Positions 6,145 through 14,684 of a stretch of DNA of 18,283 nucleotides are shown here, in pieces. This DNA is from Chloroflexota bacterium (lineage in GTDB: Bacteria > Chloroflexota > UBA6077). Position 1 is the stretch's first letter, and each line of letters starts with the position of its first letter. The stretch covers positions 1 through 18,283 of the forward strand of contig JAJZQR010000091.1 of assembly GCA_021806765.1 (NCBI GenBank), written 5' to 3'. The translations under genes were made by a program, and so were the position numbers. The notes below the pieces were generated by a model. That model was not told where the DNA came from. It did no database searches and was given only the letters and a program-made list of their open reading frames with translations.

Positions 6145-9100
6145 TCCCCCTCCAACCCGTCCCGACCCATCCGGTACTTGATGTCGTAGTTGATGATGAA
6201 GTCCAGCTCCTCCTCCGTGAAACCGTAGTGCTTCGCCAGAACCCGGTCGATCTCGTCGATCACTGCCTTCGACAAGGACACCTTGATCTCATCGTACTCG
6301 ATAACGTGTCCGTCCTTCGTGTTGATAGTCTTTCTAGTTGCGTTCCCTTGCAGAGCCTTCTCCAGCTCCGCCGCTAGTTTGCCCCAATCAGAATGATGCC
6401 AACTCCGAGGCACCGGCAACTCCCGAATGAGACCATCGTTGATGTGTTCGCAGTCCGAAAACACACTGTAGTACCAATAGAATAGGGAGGAGTTCAGCAA
6501 GCAGACGGCTAGATCAAGAGCCTTCTCTTCGACGAAGGAAACGATTCGACCATGAGGAGGAGATATCTGAATGCCATCCCTCACGAAGAACGGGATACCA
6601 CGTCGAGCCTTCGCCCAGTACCTACATGCCTCTTGATAGTACGCCACCCAACCAGACAAAGACACGGCTAACTCTCCAAGGCTCATGTGGCTACGGTCCA
6701 ATACCCTCCGGCATATGTCTGCCTCCAGGCGAGACCCCACCTTAGCGATACGGTACCCGTTCAAGCGAATGGAGTGCGGGATTAGTGATACCACGTCCAG
6801 ACCGTATGGCCTCTCCTCCGCGTAAACCCGTCCGACTCGAGACGTTACGAACCGTTCTCGACCTCTTCCCTCAGACAACACAATCGCCACTGGCATCTCA
6901 ACGCCGTCGAACATGGACTCTGGCCGACGCGGGAAGGGCAGTGCATACACTTGAGCTCTTTCTGCCAACAGATTCTGAAGAGAGGGAAGTCGCTCGGAGG
7001 ACATCACGGTCAGTTGTACGATCAGCCCAATTGGGGAGTCCGACCGAGCCAGGCCGGCAGAGCGCTCAAACACGAAGGCGTACAGGTTCTTCGTTTCTGA
7101 AGTTGAGTAGCGGATCGGATCGAGGCGGTAGCCAACCTTATCCGGGGAATACACCACGTAAGGCGGGTTGCCGATGATCACGTCGAAGCCGCCCCTCTTC
7201 ATGATCCCGTAGAACTCCACGAACCAGTGGAAGGGCCTGTGGGAGTCGAGCCACCGACGGTACGTACCCGCATCGTCCGGGTCGACCCCGTACTCCCCGG
7301 CCAGGTAACGGTTCAGCTCGTCCTCCAGCACCCCCAGACGGGCGCGGAGGTCCTGCTTGTCGGCCGGCGTCACCCGCCCGCCGATCTCGGTCTGCTGCTC
7401 GCGGAAGCGGGCGGCCAGCCGGTCCACGTCCCCGGCCGCCTCGTCGATACGGCCCATGGTGTCGTAGAAGTCCAGTTTCCTGGTAACCGCCTCCTTCACG
7501 TCGTCGTAGGTGGCGAAGCCCACCAGGGTGTTCCCCGCCCGCACGTTGAAGTCGATGTCGGGCAACGGCTCCACATCCTCCACCCGCTCCACCTGGGCCA
7601 CCAGCTTCAGGAAGAGGCGCAGCTTGCAGATCTCCACCGCCTCCTCCATGATGTCCACCCCATACAGGTTGTTCACCACGATCGACTTCAGCACGAAGTA
7701 GCGGCGGTTGGGGTGCTGCTCCACCCTCTCCAGCACCCTGCGGAAGTCGGAGTACTTCTCCGGCCGGTGCCTCTCGCCGGAGCGCTCCAGGTCGGCCAGG
7801 AAGGCCTCCATCCGCTCCAGACAGGCCTCGTACAGCCCCTCCAGCAGGTTGAGCGCCGCGAAGAGGAAGGCGCCGGAGCCGGCTGTGGGGTCCAGCACCG
7901 TCACACGCTGGATGGCGTGCCAGAAGGCCCGCAGCAGCTCGGATCCCTCGCTGTTCTCGATGACGTCCTGGGCGAACTGGACGACGTCCAGGTTGTAGGT
8001 GATCAGGTCGTCGATGGAGCGGACCTCGCCGGCCGACAGCTTCGCCCTCACCTCCTGGTAGCGCCTCCGTCGGGCCACCACCTCCCGCCAGATCTCAGTG
8101 GGCAGGGCGTACTCCGCGGGCGCCGGCCGGTTCCACTCGGTCCGCTTCGATACCTCCTGCAGCCCCGCCGCGATCTCCGGCGGCAGCGGCAGCTCCACCC
8201 CCTTCTTCACCGCGTCGTAGATGTAGCGGTCGGGGTCGGCCTGGAGCAGCCCCCAGAGGGTGTGCTCCCCCTCGAAAGCGATCCGGCACTCGGGGCGGGC
8301 GGCGTCGAAGAGGTAGGGGATCACCGTGTTGCGGGCAATGTAGCCGGTGATGTCCTCCTTCGTGTAGTAGGCCCCCATCTCCTTCTGGTTAATGTACTTC
8401 TCGAAGATGTAGCCCAGCACGTCGGGGTTGATCTCGTCGTCGGCCCGCAGCGGCCGCTCGTCCAGGTGCCACTGGTAGCGGTCGAAGAAGGCGAACAGCC
8501 GCTCGAAGGCGGCGTCGGCAATCTTAATCTGCTGGCCGTGAAGCTCCTCGATCTGGTGGCGCTGGAAGAGGCCGCCGTCCAGGTAGGGCACCTTCCCCAG
8601 CAGCCGGTTGACCTCCGGCGACCGCTCGGGCTCCCTCCTGGCGAAGCCCTCGAAGAAGAGGGGGCAGAGGAAGCCGGAGTAATAGAGATCGGCCCCGCGC
8701 CGCTGCATCTCGACCAGCCTGTTCTTCAGATAGTCGGTGTTCCCGTCGAGGAAACCCTTCTTCTGGACGAAGTAGACGAACATCAGCCGGTTCAGCATCA
8801 CCGACACGTACCAGCGCTGCATCCCCTCCTCGGGGATGCCCTGCAGGAACTCCAGGAAGGCGGCGTGCTCCCTCTGGAAGAGGTCGTAGAACTTCTTGGT
8901 GACCCGCTCCAGGTCGAAGGCCGCCCGCTGCCGGCCGGTGACGTCCGGCAGGGTCACCCGCTCCTCCTCCTCCAGGGTAAAGGCCAGCCGATCCAGCTTC
9001 TGGAGCAGTGCGTCGCCCGACTGGCTGCGGTGGAAGCTGTGTTCCCGGCGAGCGGTAGGCTTGCCGGCTTCCCGCTTCACCCACTGCCACACCTGGTGGG

Positions 9101-9386
9101 CCCTGTCCCCGTCCACGAAGACGATCAGATGCTCCCGAACCGACCTGGCTACCTGCTTCTCGATCTTGCCTCGGGTCCCGTAGTCTGGAATCCCGCCGTC
9201 GGGCGACTCGCACAGGAAGGCGACCACCCCCCGCTTCTGGGCGAAGGCGGAGAGCCGGTAGCTGCAGCCGTTCAGGGCGACCTCCAGGTGGAGGGTGTGG
9301 TGATCCCACCCCAGCCCCTGGGTGAACAGCCACTGGAACTGGGCCTCCTTGAGCCACGACCGGACCCGGGCGAAGTCTATCGTCAT
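6141..9386 (-). CDS. Eco57I/PglX-type N6-adenine DNA methyltransferase
   Basis: A 1081-residue class I SAM-dependent methylase. After an N-terminal domain (1-130; IPDYGTRGKIEKQV at 66-79) of a type common in this family, a helical region carries MGAYYTKEDI (337-346). Motif I DPTAGSGAF (499-507) follows, then NLYGVDIMEEAVEICKLRL (573-591) and catalytic motif IV NPPY (740-743), the signature of adenine-N6 methylation. A long C-terminal region (about 750-1081) should be the target recognition domain. The size and order match the DISARM class 1 and BREX type methylases rather than small type II enzymes. No PD-(D/E)xK nuclease motif is obvious, so cutting, if any, is by another subunit. The start is ATG 9386, behind AGGAGGT at 10-bp spacing. 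The recognition domain has clearly lower G+C than the rest. The methylase call is firm; methylation specificity cannot be read. Confidence 0.93.
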   Translation of the reverse strand: MTIDFARVRSWLKEAQFQWLFTQGLGWDHHTLHLEVALNGCSYRLSAFAQKRGVVAFLCESPDGGIPDYGTRGKIEKQVARSVREHLIVFVDGDRAHQVWQWVKREAGKPTARREHSFHRSQSGDALLQKLDRLAFTLEEEERVTLPDVTGRQRAAFDLERVTKKFYDLFQREHAAFLEFLQGIPEEGMQRWYVSVMLNRLMFVYFVQKKGFLDGNTDYLKNRLVEMQRRGADLYYSGFLCPLFFEGFARREPERSPEVNRLLGKVPYLDGGLFQRHQIEELHGQQIKIADAAFERLFAFFDRYQWHLDERPLRADDEINPDVLGYIFEKYINQKEMGAYYTKEDITGYIARNTVIPYLFDAARPECRIAFEGEHTLWGLLQADPDRYIYDAVKKGVELPLPPEIAAGLQEVSKRTEWNRPAPAEYALPTEIWREVVARRRRYQEVRAKLSAGEVRSIDDLITYNLDVVQFAQDVIENSEGSELLRAFWHAIQRVTVLDPTAGSGAFLFAALNLLEGLYEACLERMEAFLADLERSGERHRPEKYSDFRRVLERVEQHPNRRYFVLKSIVVNNLYGVDIMEEAVEICKLRLFLKLVAQVERVEDVEPLPDIDFNVRAGNTLVGFATYDDVKEAVTRKLDFYDTMGRIDEAAGDVDRLAARFREQQTEIGGRVTPADKQDLRARLGVLEDELNRYLAGEYGVDPDDAGTYRRWLDSHRPFHWFVEFYGIMKRGGFDVIIGNPPYVVYSPDKVGYRLDPIRYSTSETKNLYAFVFERSAGLARSDSPIGLIVQLTVMSSERLPSLQNLLAERAQVYALPFPRRPESMFDGVEMPVAIVLSEGRGRERFVTSRVGRVYAEERPYGLDVVSLIPHSIRLNGYRIAKVGSRLEADICRRVLDRSHMSLGELAVSLSGWVAYYQEACRYWAKARRGIPFFVRDGIQISPPHGRIVSFVEEKALDLAVCLLNSSLFYWYYSVFSDCEHINDGLIRELPVPRSWHHSDWGKLAAELEKALQGNATRKTINTKDGHVIEYDEIKVSLSKAVIDEIDRVLAKHYGFTEEELDFIINYDIKYRMGRDGLEGE

Positions 9387-9416
9387 TCGCCGCTCAACCT
9401 CCTGGTCATACCCACG

Positions 9417-9443
9417 TCTATCCTGTCTATCCTGTGCATCCTG
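9417..9443. repeat. Three tandem 9-bp repeats in the helicase-methylase gap
   Basis: On the plus strand TCTATCCTG, TCTATCCTG and TGCATCCTG follow each other, with a weak fourth unit TCTGATCCG (9444-9452). On the transcribed strand this reads as CAGGATAGA units. Similar 9-bp 'CAGGAT' tandem stretches are, in my recollection, scattered between genes in many environmental bacterial genomes. It lies 30 bp upstream of the methylase start. Confidence 0.6.
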
Positions 9444-9475
9444 TCTGATCCGGTCTTCGGCCCTGACCGCCGGGC

Positions 9476-9495
9476 GGAAGGGGACAGCCCCTTCC
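9476..9495 (-). other. Perfect 8-bp hairpin abutting the helicase stop codon
   Basis: Arms GGAAGGGG (9476-9483) and CCCCTTCC (9488-9495) enclose a four-base ACAG loop, and the helicase TAG begins at the very next base (9496-9498). There is no T-run beyond it on the minus strand, so it is unlikely to terminate fully. It could attenuate or stabilise the upstream mRNA segment between helicase and methylase. Confidence 0.5.
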
Positions 9496-12400
9496 CTACG
9501 CCCTGAGACCCAGGGAGCAGATGATGCGAGGCTCCTGGGCCCGCTCCTCCTCGTGGACGGAGCAGAGGCGATCCTCGTCCCGCAGCGTCACCACCAGCTC
9601 GGCCAGCCCTTCGTCGGAGATCCCGCTCCGCAGCTGCCGGTTCAGGGTATCGGTGGCCGACTCCTTCAGGGGATGGCGGTAGATCTCCTCGATGGCCCGC
9701 TTCAGCTCCGGGCTGTCGAAGAGGGTGCCCCGGACCTCCTCGGCGTACCGCTTCAGCCGCTCGTATGTCCGGGAGCGGGCGCTCCCCGGCCGCCCCAGCC
9801 CGCCGCCCAGGGAGCGCTCCTCGGCCACCAACAGCTCCACCCCCTTCTGCACCAGGCCGTGATGCTCCTCCAGGCGCGGGAGGGCGGGGGTGTCGGGGGC
9901 GCACTCGGCGGCCTTCAGTATGGCGAACTGGGACTCGGTCACCGGCCGGCCCTGGCGGTCGATCCAGGTCAGGGCGTCGTTCCCCTCGGCGGTGCGCAGA
10001 TACACCAGAACCCCCTCCGGCTCCGTGGAGCTGGGCCGGTGGGGTCGGGTGGAGTAGACCACCGGCGGCAGCTCGGGGATGATCCGCTGCAAACCGGGCT
10101 GGGCTGTGATGGCGTTCTTCCATATCTGGTAGGCGTAGGAGGCCAGGTCCACTTCGCCCTCCCCGTCGCCGTCCAGGATCCCCGCCTTCTCGTTGTACAG
10201 GTCCACCACCACCTGGTCGTCCTGGTCGTCCTCGAAGAATGCCTCGTCGGTGCCCACCACCTCTGCGTTCTCCTTCAGTCTCCGGCGCACCCGCGCCCGC
10301 AGCCCCAGGATCCGCTCGACCCCGTCGGCGGGGAGGAAGGAGTAGCAGAGGATCCGCTCGGACTGCTGGCCTATGCGGTCCACACGGCCCGCCCGCTGGA
10401 TCAGCCGAATGATGGCCCAGGGGAGGTCGTAGTTCACCACGATGGAGCAGTCCTGGAGGTTCTGCCCCTCGCTCAGAACGTCGGTGGCGATCAGCACCCG
10501 CAGCTCCTCCTCGGGGGGGATCTGCGCCCTCTTGTTGTTGCTCACGGGGCTGAAGCGCCAGGCGAGACCCGTGGGATCCGGGGAGTCGCCGTGCACGCCG
10601 GCCAGCCCCTCGACCCCTCGCGCCCGGAGTTCTCGCTCCAGGTAGCGCACCGTGTCGGCGAACTGGGTGAAGACGATCACCCTCTCCTGCGGGTGGACGC
10701 GGGCCAGCAGATCCAGGAGGGCCTCCAGTTTGGTGTCCCGAGCGGGATCCCACCCCCCGCACTCCCCAAGCACCTTCAAGAGACTATCGGCATCGGCGCG
10801 GAGATCCTTGGCCAGCTCGGACACGAACAGCCCGGGCCGCAGCCACTTGAACCGATTCCGGTAGAGGGTGGCGTACTCGGCGTAGACCTGGGCTGCCCGT
10901 CGCCGGAAATCCTCCTCCGTCCGCAGCGCCGAGACCGTCCCGTCCTCGCCCGGGCCGTTCTCCTCCTCGTCCTCGAAGAGGCTCTCCGTTATCGCCCCCG
11001 AGTCCACGTCCTCGTCGTAGAGGCTGCTGTCCAGCAGCCCCACGTCCTGGGGACCTATCGGCAGCGGTTTGCGCTCTTCGAGAGCGTGGAGGAAGACGAA
11101 GTTGCGCAGCAGGTGGCGCTCCACCGACTCCAGGAAGGCCTGCCCCCCGCTCTCCAGCCGCTTGAAGAGGTTGGTGCGGCAGAAGCCCATCAACCGTCTG
11201 CCGCCCCGGGAGAGGTCCTGCAGCACCCGGACCTCGGCCGGAGTCGGGGGCTCGTGGGGAGCGGAGACCACGTAGTTCCCCAGGCCGTAGCGGGGGAGGC
11301 TCAGACCGTTGATGGCGTCCACCACGGGGGACGCGTACAGTCTGGCGTACTGGTCGCCGGGATCGGCGTCGTCGATCCTGAACTGCTCGGTCACGGGCAC
11401 CCGTATGGGGAAGTAGGACCGGGTGCCATCCTCGAACAGCAGGTACTTCCGCCCGTCGTCGGGGTCGGGCACGGCGTAGTTGTCCTGGATGAAGCTACGG
11501 GTACGGCGCACCATGTAGAGCCGCATCAGCTCCCGCCAATCGTCCGGGTAGTCGCTCTTCTCGAAGGCCGCCAGGGAGCGGAGGGGGCACTGGTGGCGGC
11601 GTTGGAACTCCACCTCCCCCAGCTCCCGCAGCAGCCGCTCCGGCCGCACACCCAGATCCTTGTCCTCAGGGACGAAGAGCCGAAGCTGGTTGGAGAGGTC
11701 CACGTAGCTCTTATTGTAGGGGGTGGCCGAGAGCAGGATGCAGCGGCTCTCGTTCTCTCGAAGGTACTCCTGGATGGCCCTGTACCGTTTCCCCTCCCGG
11801 TTGCGCAGGTTGTGGCTCTCGTCCAGGATCACCAGCCGGTAGCGGCGGAGGTTCGGCAACTCCTGGGTGGCCCGCGTGATGGACAGGACCCTGGCGCGAA
11901 GCCGGTACTGGTCGCGGTAGTCCTCCCACATCTTGACCAGGTTCTTGGGGCAGAGGATCAGGGTCTCCAGCCCCTGGTCATCCTCGAAGACCCGGGCCAA
12001 GGCGGTGGCCATCAGAGTCTTTCCCAGCCCCACCACGTCGCCGATCAGCACCCCGCCCCGCTGGTTCAGGTGGTGGGCGGCGATCTGCACGGCCCTGGTC
12101 TGGAACTCGAACAGCTTCCGGCCGAAATCCCTCGGGATACGGAACTCGGAAATCCCGGCGCGAGCCTCCTGGGAGAGGTGGTAGGCCATCTTCACGTAGA
12201 TGTGGTAGGGAGGGATCACCTCCTCCCGTGCCCAACTCTCCTCGATGATCCGCACCAGCTCCTGGGAGATGTCGATGCACCAGTGGTCGGTCCACCGGGC
12301 CTCGAACCACCGGGCCAGCTTCTGGCAGGCGTCGCCATCCAGGACGTCCATGTTGAGTTCACCCTGCTGGGCCAACCCCGCGAAGGTCAGGTTGCTGCTG

Positions 12401-12876
12401 CCCAGGTATCCGACCGTGGGGTTGATGGGGTCCGGCCGGAATAGCAGGTACAGCTTGGCGTGGAGGGGATGTCGCAAGAACAGCTTGACGACCACCTTGC
12501 CTGCCTTGATCTGGGCAGCCAGCCGCCGCAGGCCGGCCTCGTCTTCGTCGGTCGGGACGCCGACGCTTAGCTGCTCCCGGAACTCCTCGGCCATCCGCCT
12601 CTTGAGCCGAAGGGCCGTCTGGTTGTCCAGCTCCCCGTCCCGCCGCATGAGGCTCATGGCCTCCCGCAGATCCTCCTGGGGCAGCCGCTGCATGCCCACC
12701 AGCAGCCGGCAGCAGTGACCCTCGCCGCCGGACCACTCCTCGACGTAGGAATCCAGCTGCTTCCAACCGCGGAGGTTGAAGTAGCCGACGCAGAAGTCGG
12801 CACGGTCGGAGACCTGGAGGGTCTCGCGGAGGGCCGGAAGGAGCGGCCGCTCGATGTTGTCGAATATGCGGGGCAT
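9496..12876 (-). CDS. PLD-domain / SNF2-family helicase fusion (DrmD-like)
   Basis: A 1126-residue protein. Residues about 20-205 form a phospholipase D-like domain: HAKLYLL (139-145, the HxK motif) and LGSSNLTFAGL (158-168, with GSSN). A single HKD means it would need to dimerise. The SNF2 motor follows: Walker A GDVVGLGKT (279-287), DESH box LVILDESHN (348-356), motif III LLSATP (381-386), then VIVFTQFAD (733-741), motif V ATDVLSEGQNLQ (797-808) and motif VI QRAGRVDRIGQ (827-837). An acidic stretch (about 622-650) falls between the lobes. PLD-like domains can be nucleases, so the protein may translocate on and cut DNA. It is the first gene after a strong promoter, and the partner methylase follows 109 bp later. 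DISARM class 1 has a SNF2 protein (DrmD) next to a methylase but a separate PLD protein (DrmC); here the two activities are joined. The start is ATG 12876; the ribosome site GAAGAAGGG is imperfect. Confidence 0.92.
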   Translation of the reverse strand: MPRIFDNIERPLLPALRETLQVSDRADFCVGYFNLRGWKQLDSYVEEWSGGEGHCCRLLVGMQRLPQEDLREAMSLMRRDGELDNQTALRLKRRMAEEFREQLSVGVPTDEDEAGLRRLAAQIKAGKVVVKLFLRHPLHAKLYLLFRPDPINPTVGYLGSSNLTFAGLAQQGELNMDVLDGDACQKLARWFEARWTDHWCIDISQELVRIIEESWAREEVIPPYHIYVKMAYHLSQEARAGISEFRIPRDFGRKLFEFQTRAVQIAAHHLNQRGGVLIGDVVGLGKTLMATALARVFEDDQGLETLILCPKNLVKMWEDYRDQYRLRARVLSITRATQELPNLRRYRLVILDESHNLRNREGKRYRAIQEYLRENESRCILLSATPYNKSYVDLSNQLRLFVPEDKDLGVRPERLLRELGEVEFQRRHQCPLRSLAAFEKSDYPDDWRELMRLYMVRRTRSFIQDNYAVPDPDDGRKYLLFEDGTRSYFPIRVPVTEQFRIDDADPGDQYARLYASPVVDAINGLSLPRYGLGNYVVSAPHEPPTPAEVRVLQDLSRGGRRLMGFCRTNLFKRLESGGQAFLESVERHLLRNFVFLHALEERKPLPIGPQDVGLLDSSLYDEDVDSGAITESLFEDEEENGPGEDGTVSALRTEEDFRRRAAQVYAEYATLYRNRFKWLRPGLFVSELAKDLRADADSLLKVLGECGGWDPARDTKLEALLDLLARVHPQERVIVFTQFADTVRYLERELRARGVEGLAGVHGDSPDPTGLAWRFSPVSNNKRAQIPPEEELRVLIATDVLSEGQNLQDCSIVVNYDLPWAIIRLIQRAGRVDRIGQQSERILCYSFLPADGVERILGLRARVRRRLKENAEVVGTDEAFFEDDQDDQVVVDLYNEKAGILDGDGEGEVDLASYAYQIWKNAITAQPGLQRIIPELPPVVYSTRPHRPSSTEPEGVLVYLRTAEGNDALTWIDRQGRPVTESQFAILKAAECAPDTPALPRLEEHHGLVQKGVELLVAEERSLGGGLGRPGSARSRTYERLKRYAEEVRGTLFDSPELKRAIEEIYRHPLKESATDTLNRQLRSGISDEGLAELVVTLRDEDRLCSVHEEERAQEPRIICSLGLRA

Positions 12877-12906
12877 GGCATCGTCCCTTCTTCGGTTAGG
12901 TGGCTC

Positions 12907-12930
12907 AGCCCGGCCTCCGCCGGCCGAGCT
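12907..12930 (-). promoter_or_regulatory. GC-rich hairpin in the 5' leader of the defence operon
   Basis: In the minus-strand transcript AGCUCGGCC (12930-12922) pairs with GGCCGGGCU (12915-12907) across a six-base loop, nine pairs including one G-U. It lies about 30 bases before the helicase start. No U-tract follows. A second hairpin, CCACC-CTCC-GGTGG, lies close to the predicted transcription start. These could modulate leader stability or translation; the function is unknown. Confidence 0.35.
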
Positions 12931-13061
12931 GCGTCAAGATGCATCCATGCAGCAAAGGCCACCCGGACACCGGGGGAAATGGCGGCACACTGAAGGGTCG
13001 AATCCGTGGATCAACCGCTGGCAGGGGGTAACGCGACGGCCACCGGAGGGTGGCAGCAGCT

Positions 13062-13089
13062 ACTATATACCGCGGGGAGGAAATGTCAA
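13062..13089 (-). promoter_or_regulatory. Strong sigma70-type promoter for the defence operon
   Basis: On the minus strand a perfect TTGACA (13089-13084) is followed by a 16-bp spacer and TATAGT (13067-13062, 5 of 6 matches), in one of the few AT-rich patches of the region. It predicts a start near 13055 and a leader of about 180 bases before the helicase ATG. The rest of 12877-13186 contains leader hairpins and no gene. Confidence 0.75.
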
Positions 13090-13186
13090 CCGGAGGCCCC
13101 CGTCCGGCCACCCGGGATTTCCAGGGCGTCGCATTCTTCGGACTTCACCCCCTCGAAGGTGGCGCAATTCGCCCCTCTCCCAACCC

Positions 13187-14395
13187 TCACGGCAGGTTGG
13201 ACCGCCCGGTCTGCATCTTCCACATGTAGTACTTCTCGAAGGCCAGCTTGGCCCAGTGGGACCAGGGGCCGGGGATCAGAAGCTCGAACCGCCGCGGCCG
13301 AAACACGTGGTCGGAGATCAGGATGACCCCCTGTTTTCCGGCGTCCATGATGCAGAGGGCGTTAATCTTTCCGAAGGGCAGCTCCTTCGGTTCCCCGCCG
13401 GTGATGGCCGCGGCGATGTTGTGGGCGGCCACCTTCGCCATCACCTCGGACATGTAGCCGGTCTTGGGCACCCCGGTGGGCACCGGCGTCGTGAAGGGCG
13501 GCTTGATCGCCACCGCCACCCCCGCCGCGTAGATGTTGGAGTAGCTGACGTGCTGGTACCGGTCGTTGGTGGGTATCAGGCCCCGCTGGTCGCCCAAGCC
13601 CGGCGAGTTGAGGATGGCGTCCACCCCCGTGAAGGGCGGGATGACGATGGCGTACTTGAAGGGGATGACGTCGCCGTCCTTCAGGTGGATCTCCCCCGGC
13701 GTCACCTTCTCTATCACCGCGTTGACCACCGGCTTGATGTCCAGATAGCGATAGAACAGCTCCAGCATCTTCTGCCCGCCCGCCATGCCGTCGATGCCGA
13801 AGTGGCCCAGATAGGGCTCGGAGGTGAGGAAGGTAACGGGCGCCTGCTTCCGAACCTTCGCCTCCCGCAGGGCCCGATCGATGTTGAACACCATCTCGTA
13901 CTCGGCCCCGAAGCAGCTGGCGTACTGGGTCGCCCCCAGCACCACCGGTCCCGGATCCTTCAGGAACTCCTGCCAGGCCTCGTAGGCCTCGTGGGCGTGG
14001 GGCAGCGAACAGATGGAGTGGGTGTAGCCACCGTGGGGGCCCAGGCCCGGCACCGCAGCCCAGTCGAACTTGGGGCCGGTGGCGATCAGCAGGTAGTCGT
14101 AGCTGAAGTCGCCCACATTGGCGATCACCCGGTTCTCCTCCGGCTCGATCCGATCGGCTCGGGCCTCCAGGAAACGGATCCCCCTGGGCTCCAGAGCCTC
14201 TCGCAGGTCGAAGGTGAGATCCTCGGGCCGCCGCCAGCCCGGCACCATCCAGATGAGCGAGGGGATGAAGACGAACTGGTCGTTCCTGGAAAGGACCAGA
14301 ACGTCGGCTCTGTCGCCCAGATCTCGTTTCAGGTCGAAGGCCGCGTTCAGGCCGGCAAAGCTTGCGCCGAGGATGAGAATGGTCGGTTTCTTCAT
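13187..14395 (-). CDS. sqr: Sulfide:quinone oxidoreductase-type FAD flavoprotein
   Basis: A 402-residue protein with an N-terminal FAD Rossmann motif, ILGASFAGLNAA (8-19), and a second nucleotide-contact motif LIATGP (103-108). Three cysteines sit where SQR has its redox and persulfide residues: Cys129 in SICSLPHAHEA, Cys161 in GATQYASCFGAEYE and Cys348 in NALCIMDAG. This spacing is very close to the well-studied Acidithiobacillus enzyme. The C-terminal segment (about 375-395, WSHWAKLAFEKYYMWK) is an amphipathic helix fit for monotopic membrane attachment. SQR oxidises sulfide to sulfane sulfur and feeds the quinone pool on the inner face of the membrane; in a heterotroph this may be detoxification. 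The start is ATG 14395, behind GAGAGGAG; an in-frame ATG 28 codons upstream lacks such a site. The gene is transcribed away from the MgtE_N gene and is not part of the defence operon. A related flavoprotein with another donor cannot be excluded. Confidence 0.82.
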   Translation of the reverse strand: MKKPTILILGASFAGLNAAFDLKRDLGDRADVLVLSRNDQFVFIPSLIWMVPGWRRPEDLTFDLREALEPRGIRFLEARADRIEPEENRVIANVGDFSYDYLLIATGPKFDWAAVPGLGPHGGYTHSICSLPHAHEAYEAWQEFLKDPGPVVLGATQYASCFGAEYEMVFNIDRALREAKVRKQAPVTFLTSEPYLGHFGIDGMAGGQKMLELFYRYLDIKPVVNAVIEKVTPGEIHLKDGDVIPFKYAIVIPPFTGVDAILNSPGLGDQRGLIPTNDRYQHVSYSNIYAAGVAVAIKPPFTTPVPTGVPKTGYMSEVMAKVAAHNIAAAITGGEPKELPFGKINALCIMDAGKQGVILISDHVFRPRRFELLIPGPWSHWAKLAFEKYYMWKMQTGRSNLP

Positions 14396-14515
14396 AGGAT
14401 CTGGCTCCTCTCGGGACTCCGGGATTGGGTCGCCCTTCGCGACCAGGGAATGAGGCCTCGCGGCTGCACTTTTAACCACAGCACGCCACGTACCACGATC
14501 ATGATCCTCGTTACC

Positions 14516-14544
14516 TTGACACTCCCCTCCGTCGGGCGTACCAT
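14516..14544 (+). promoter_or_regulatory. Sigma70-type promoter for the PRC/MgtE_N/CBS gene
   Basis: A perfect TTGACA (14516-14521), a 17-bp spacer and TACCAT (14539-14544, 4 of 6 including both ends) face the plus-strand gene. Transcription would begin near 14551, leaving about 290 bases of untranslated leader. No gene is visible in 14396-14839. On the other strand the sqr leader has a GGTCGC/GCGACC hairpin (14428-14444). Confidence 0.6.
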
Positions 14545-14684
14545 TGGGCTAGTGGTCGGATCGGCATTCTGCCAGGTCAACCGAAGGAATACTCTGGATC
14601 GTATGGAATCTGACAGTAGCAGCGGAGAACGTAGCAGCTGGTCCAATCGAATAGTCCGAGGTGCCATTTCCCTCATCCGAGGGG

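Noticed and set aside
7227..9506. A 759-codon plus-strand open frame opposite the methylase gene.
   Set aside because: Same low-complexity composition and no domain. It stays open mainly where the methylase gene is GC-richest.
9322..12444. A 1040-codon open frame on the plus strand opposite the helicase gene.
   Set aside because: It is Pro/Leu/Gly/Val/His-rich with no motif and mirrors a clear SNF2 helicase; long antisense frames are common in GC-rich genes.
1..13089. Calling the cluster a canonical DISARM or BREX system.
   Set aside because: No drmA/drmB and no brxC, pglZ or brxL equivalents are present in the window; only the helicase and methylase resemble DISARM class 1.
14403..14479. 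Earlier in-frame ATG for sqr adding 28 residues.
   Set aside because: The FAD motif starts right after the MKK start, which has a good GAGAGGAG site; the extension lacks a ribosome site.
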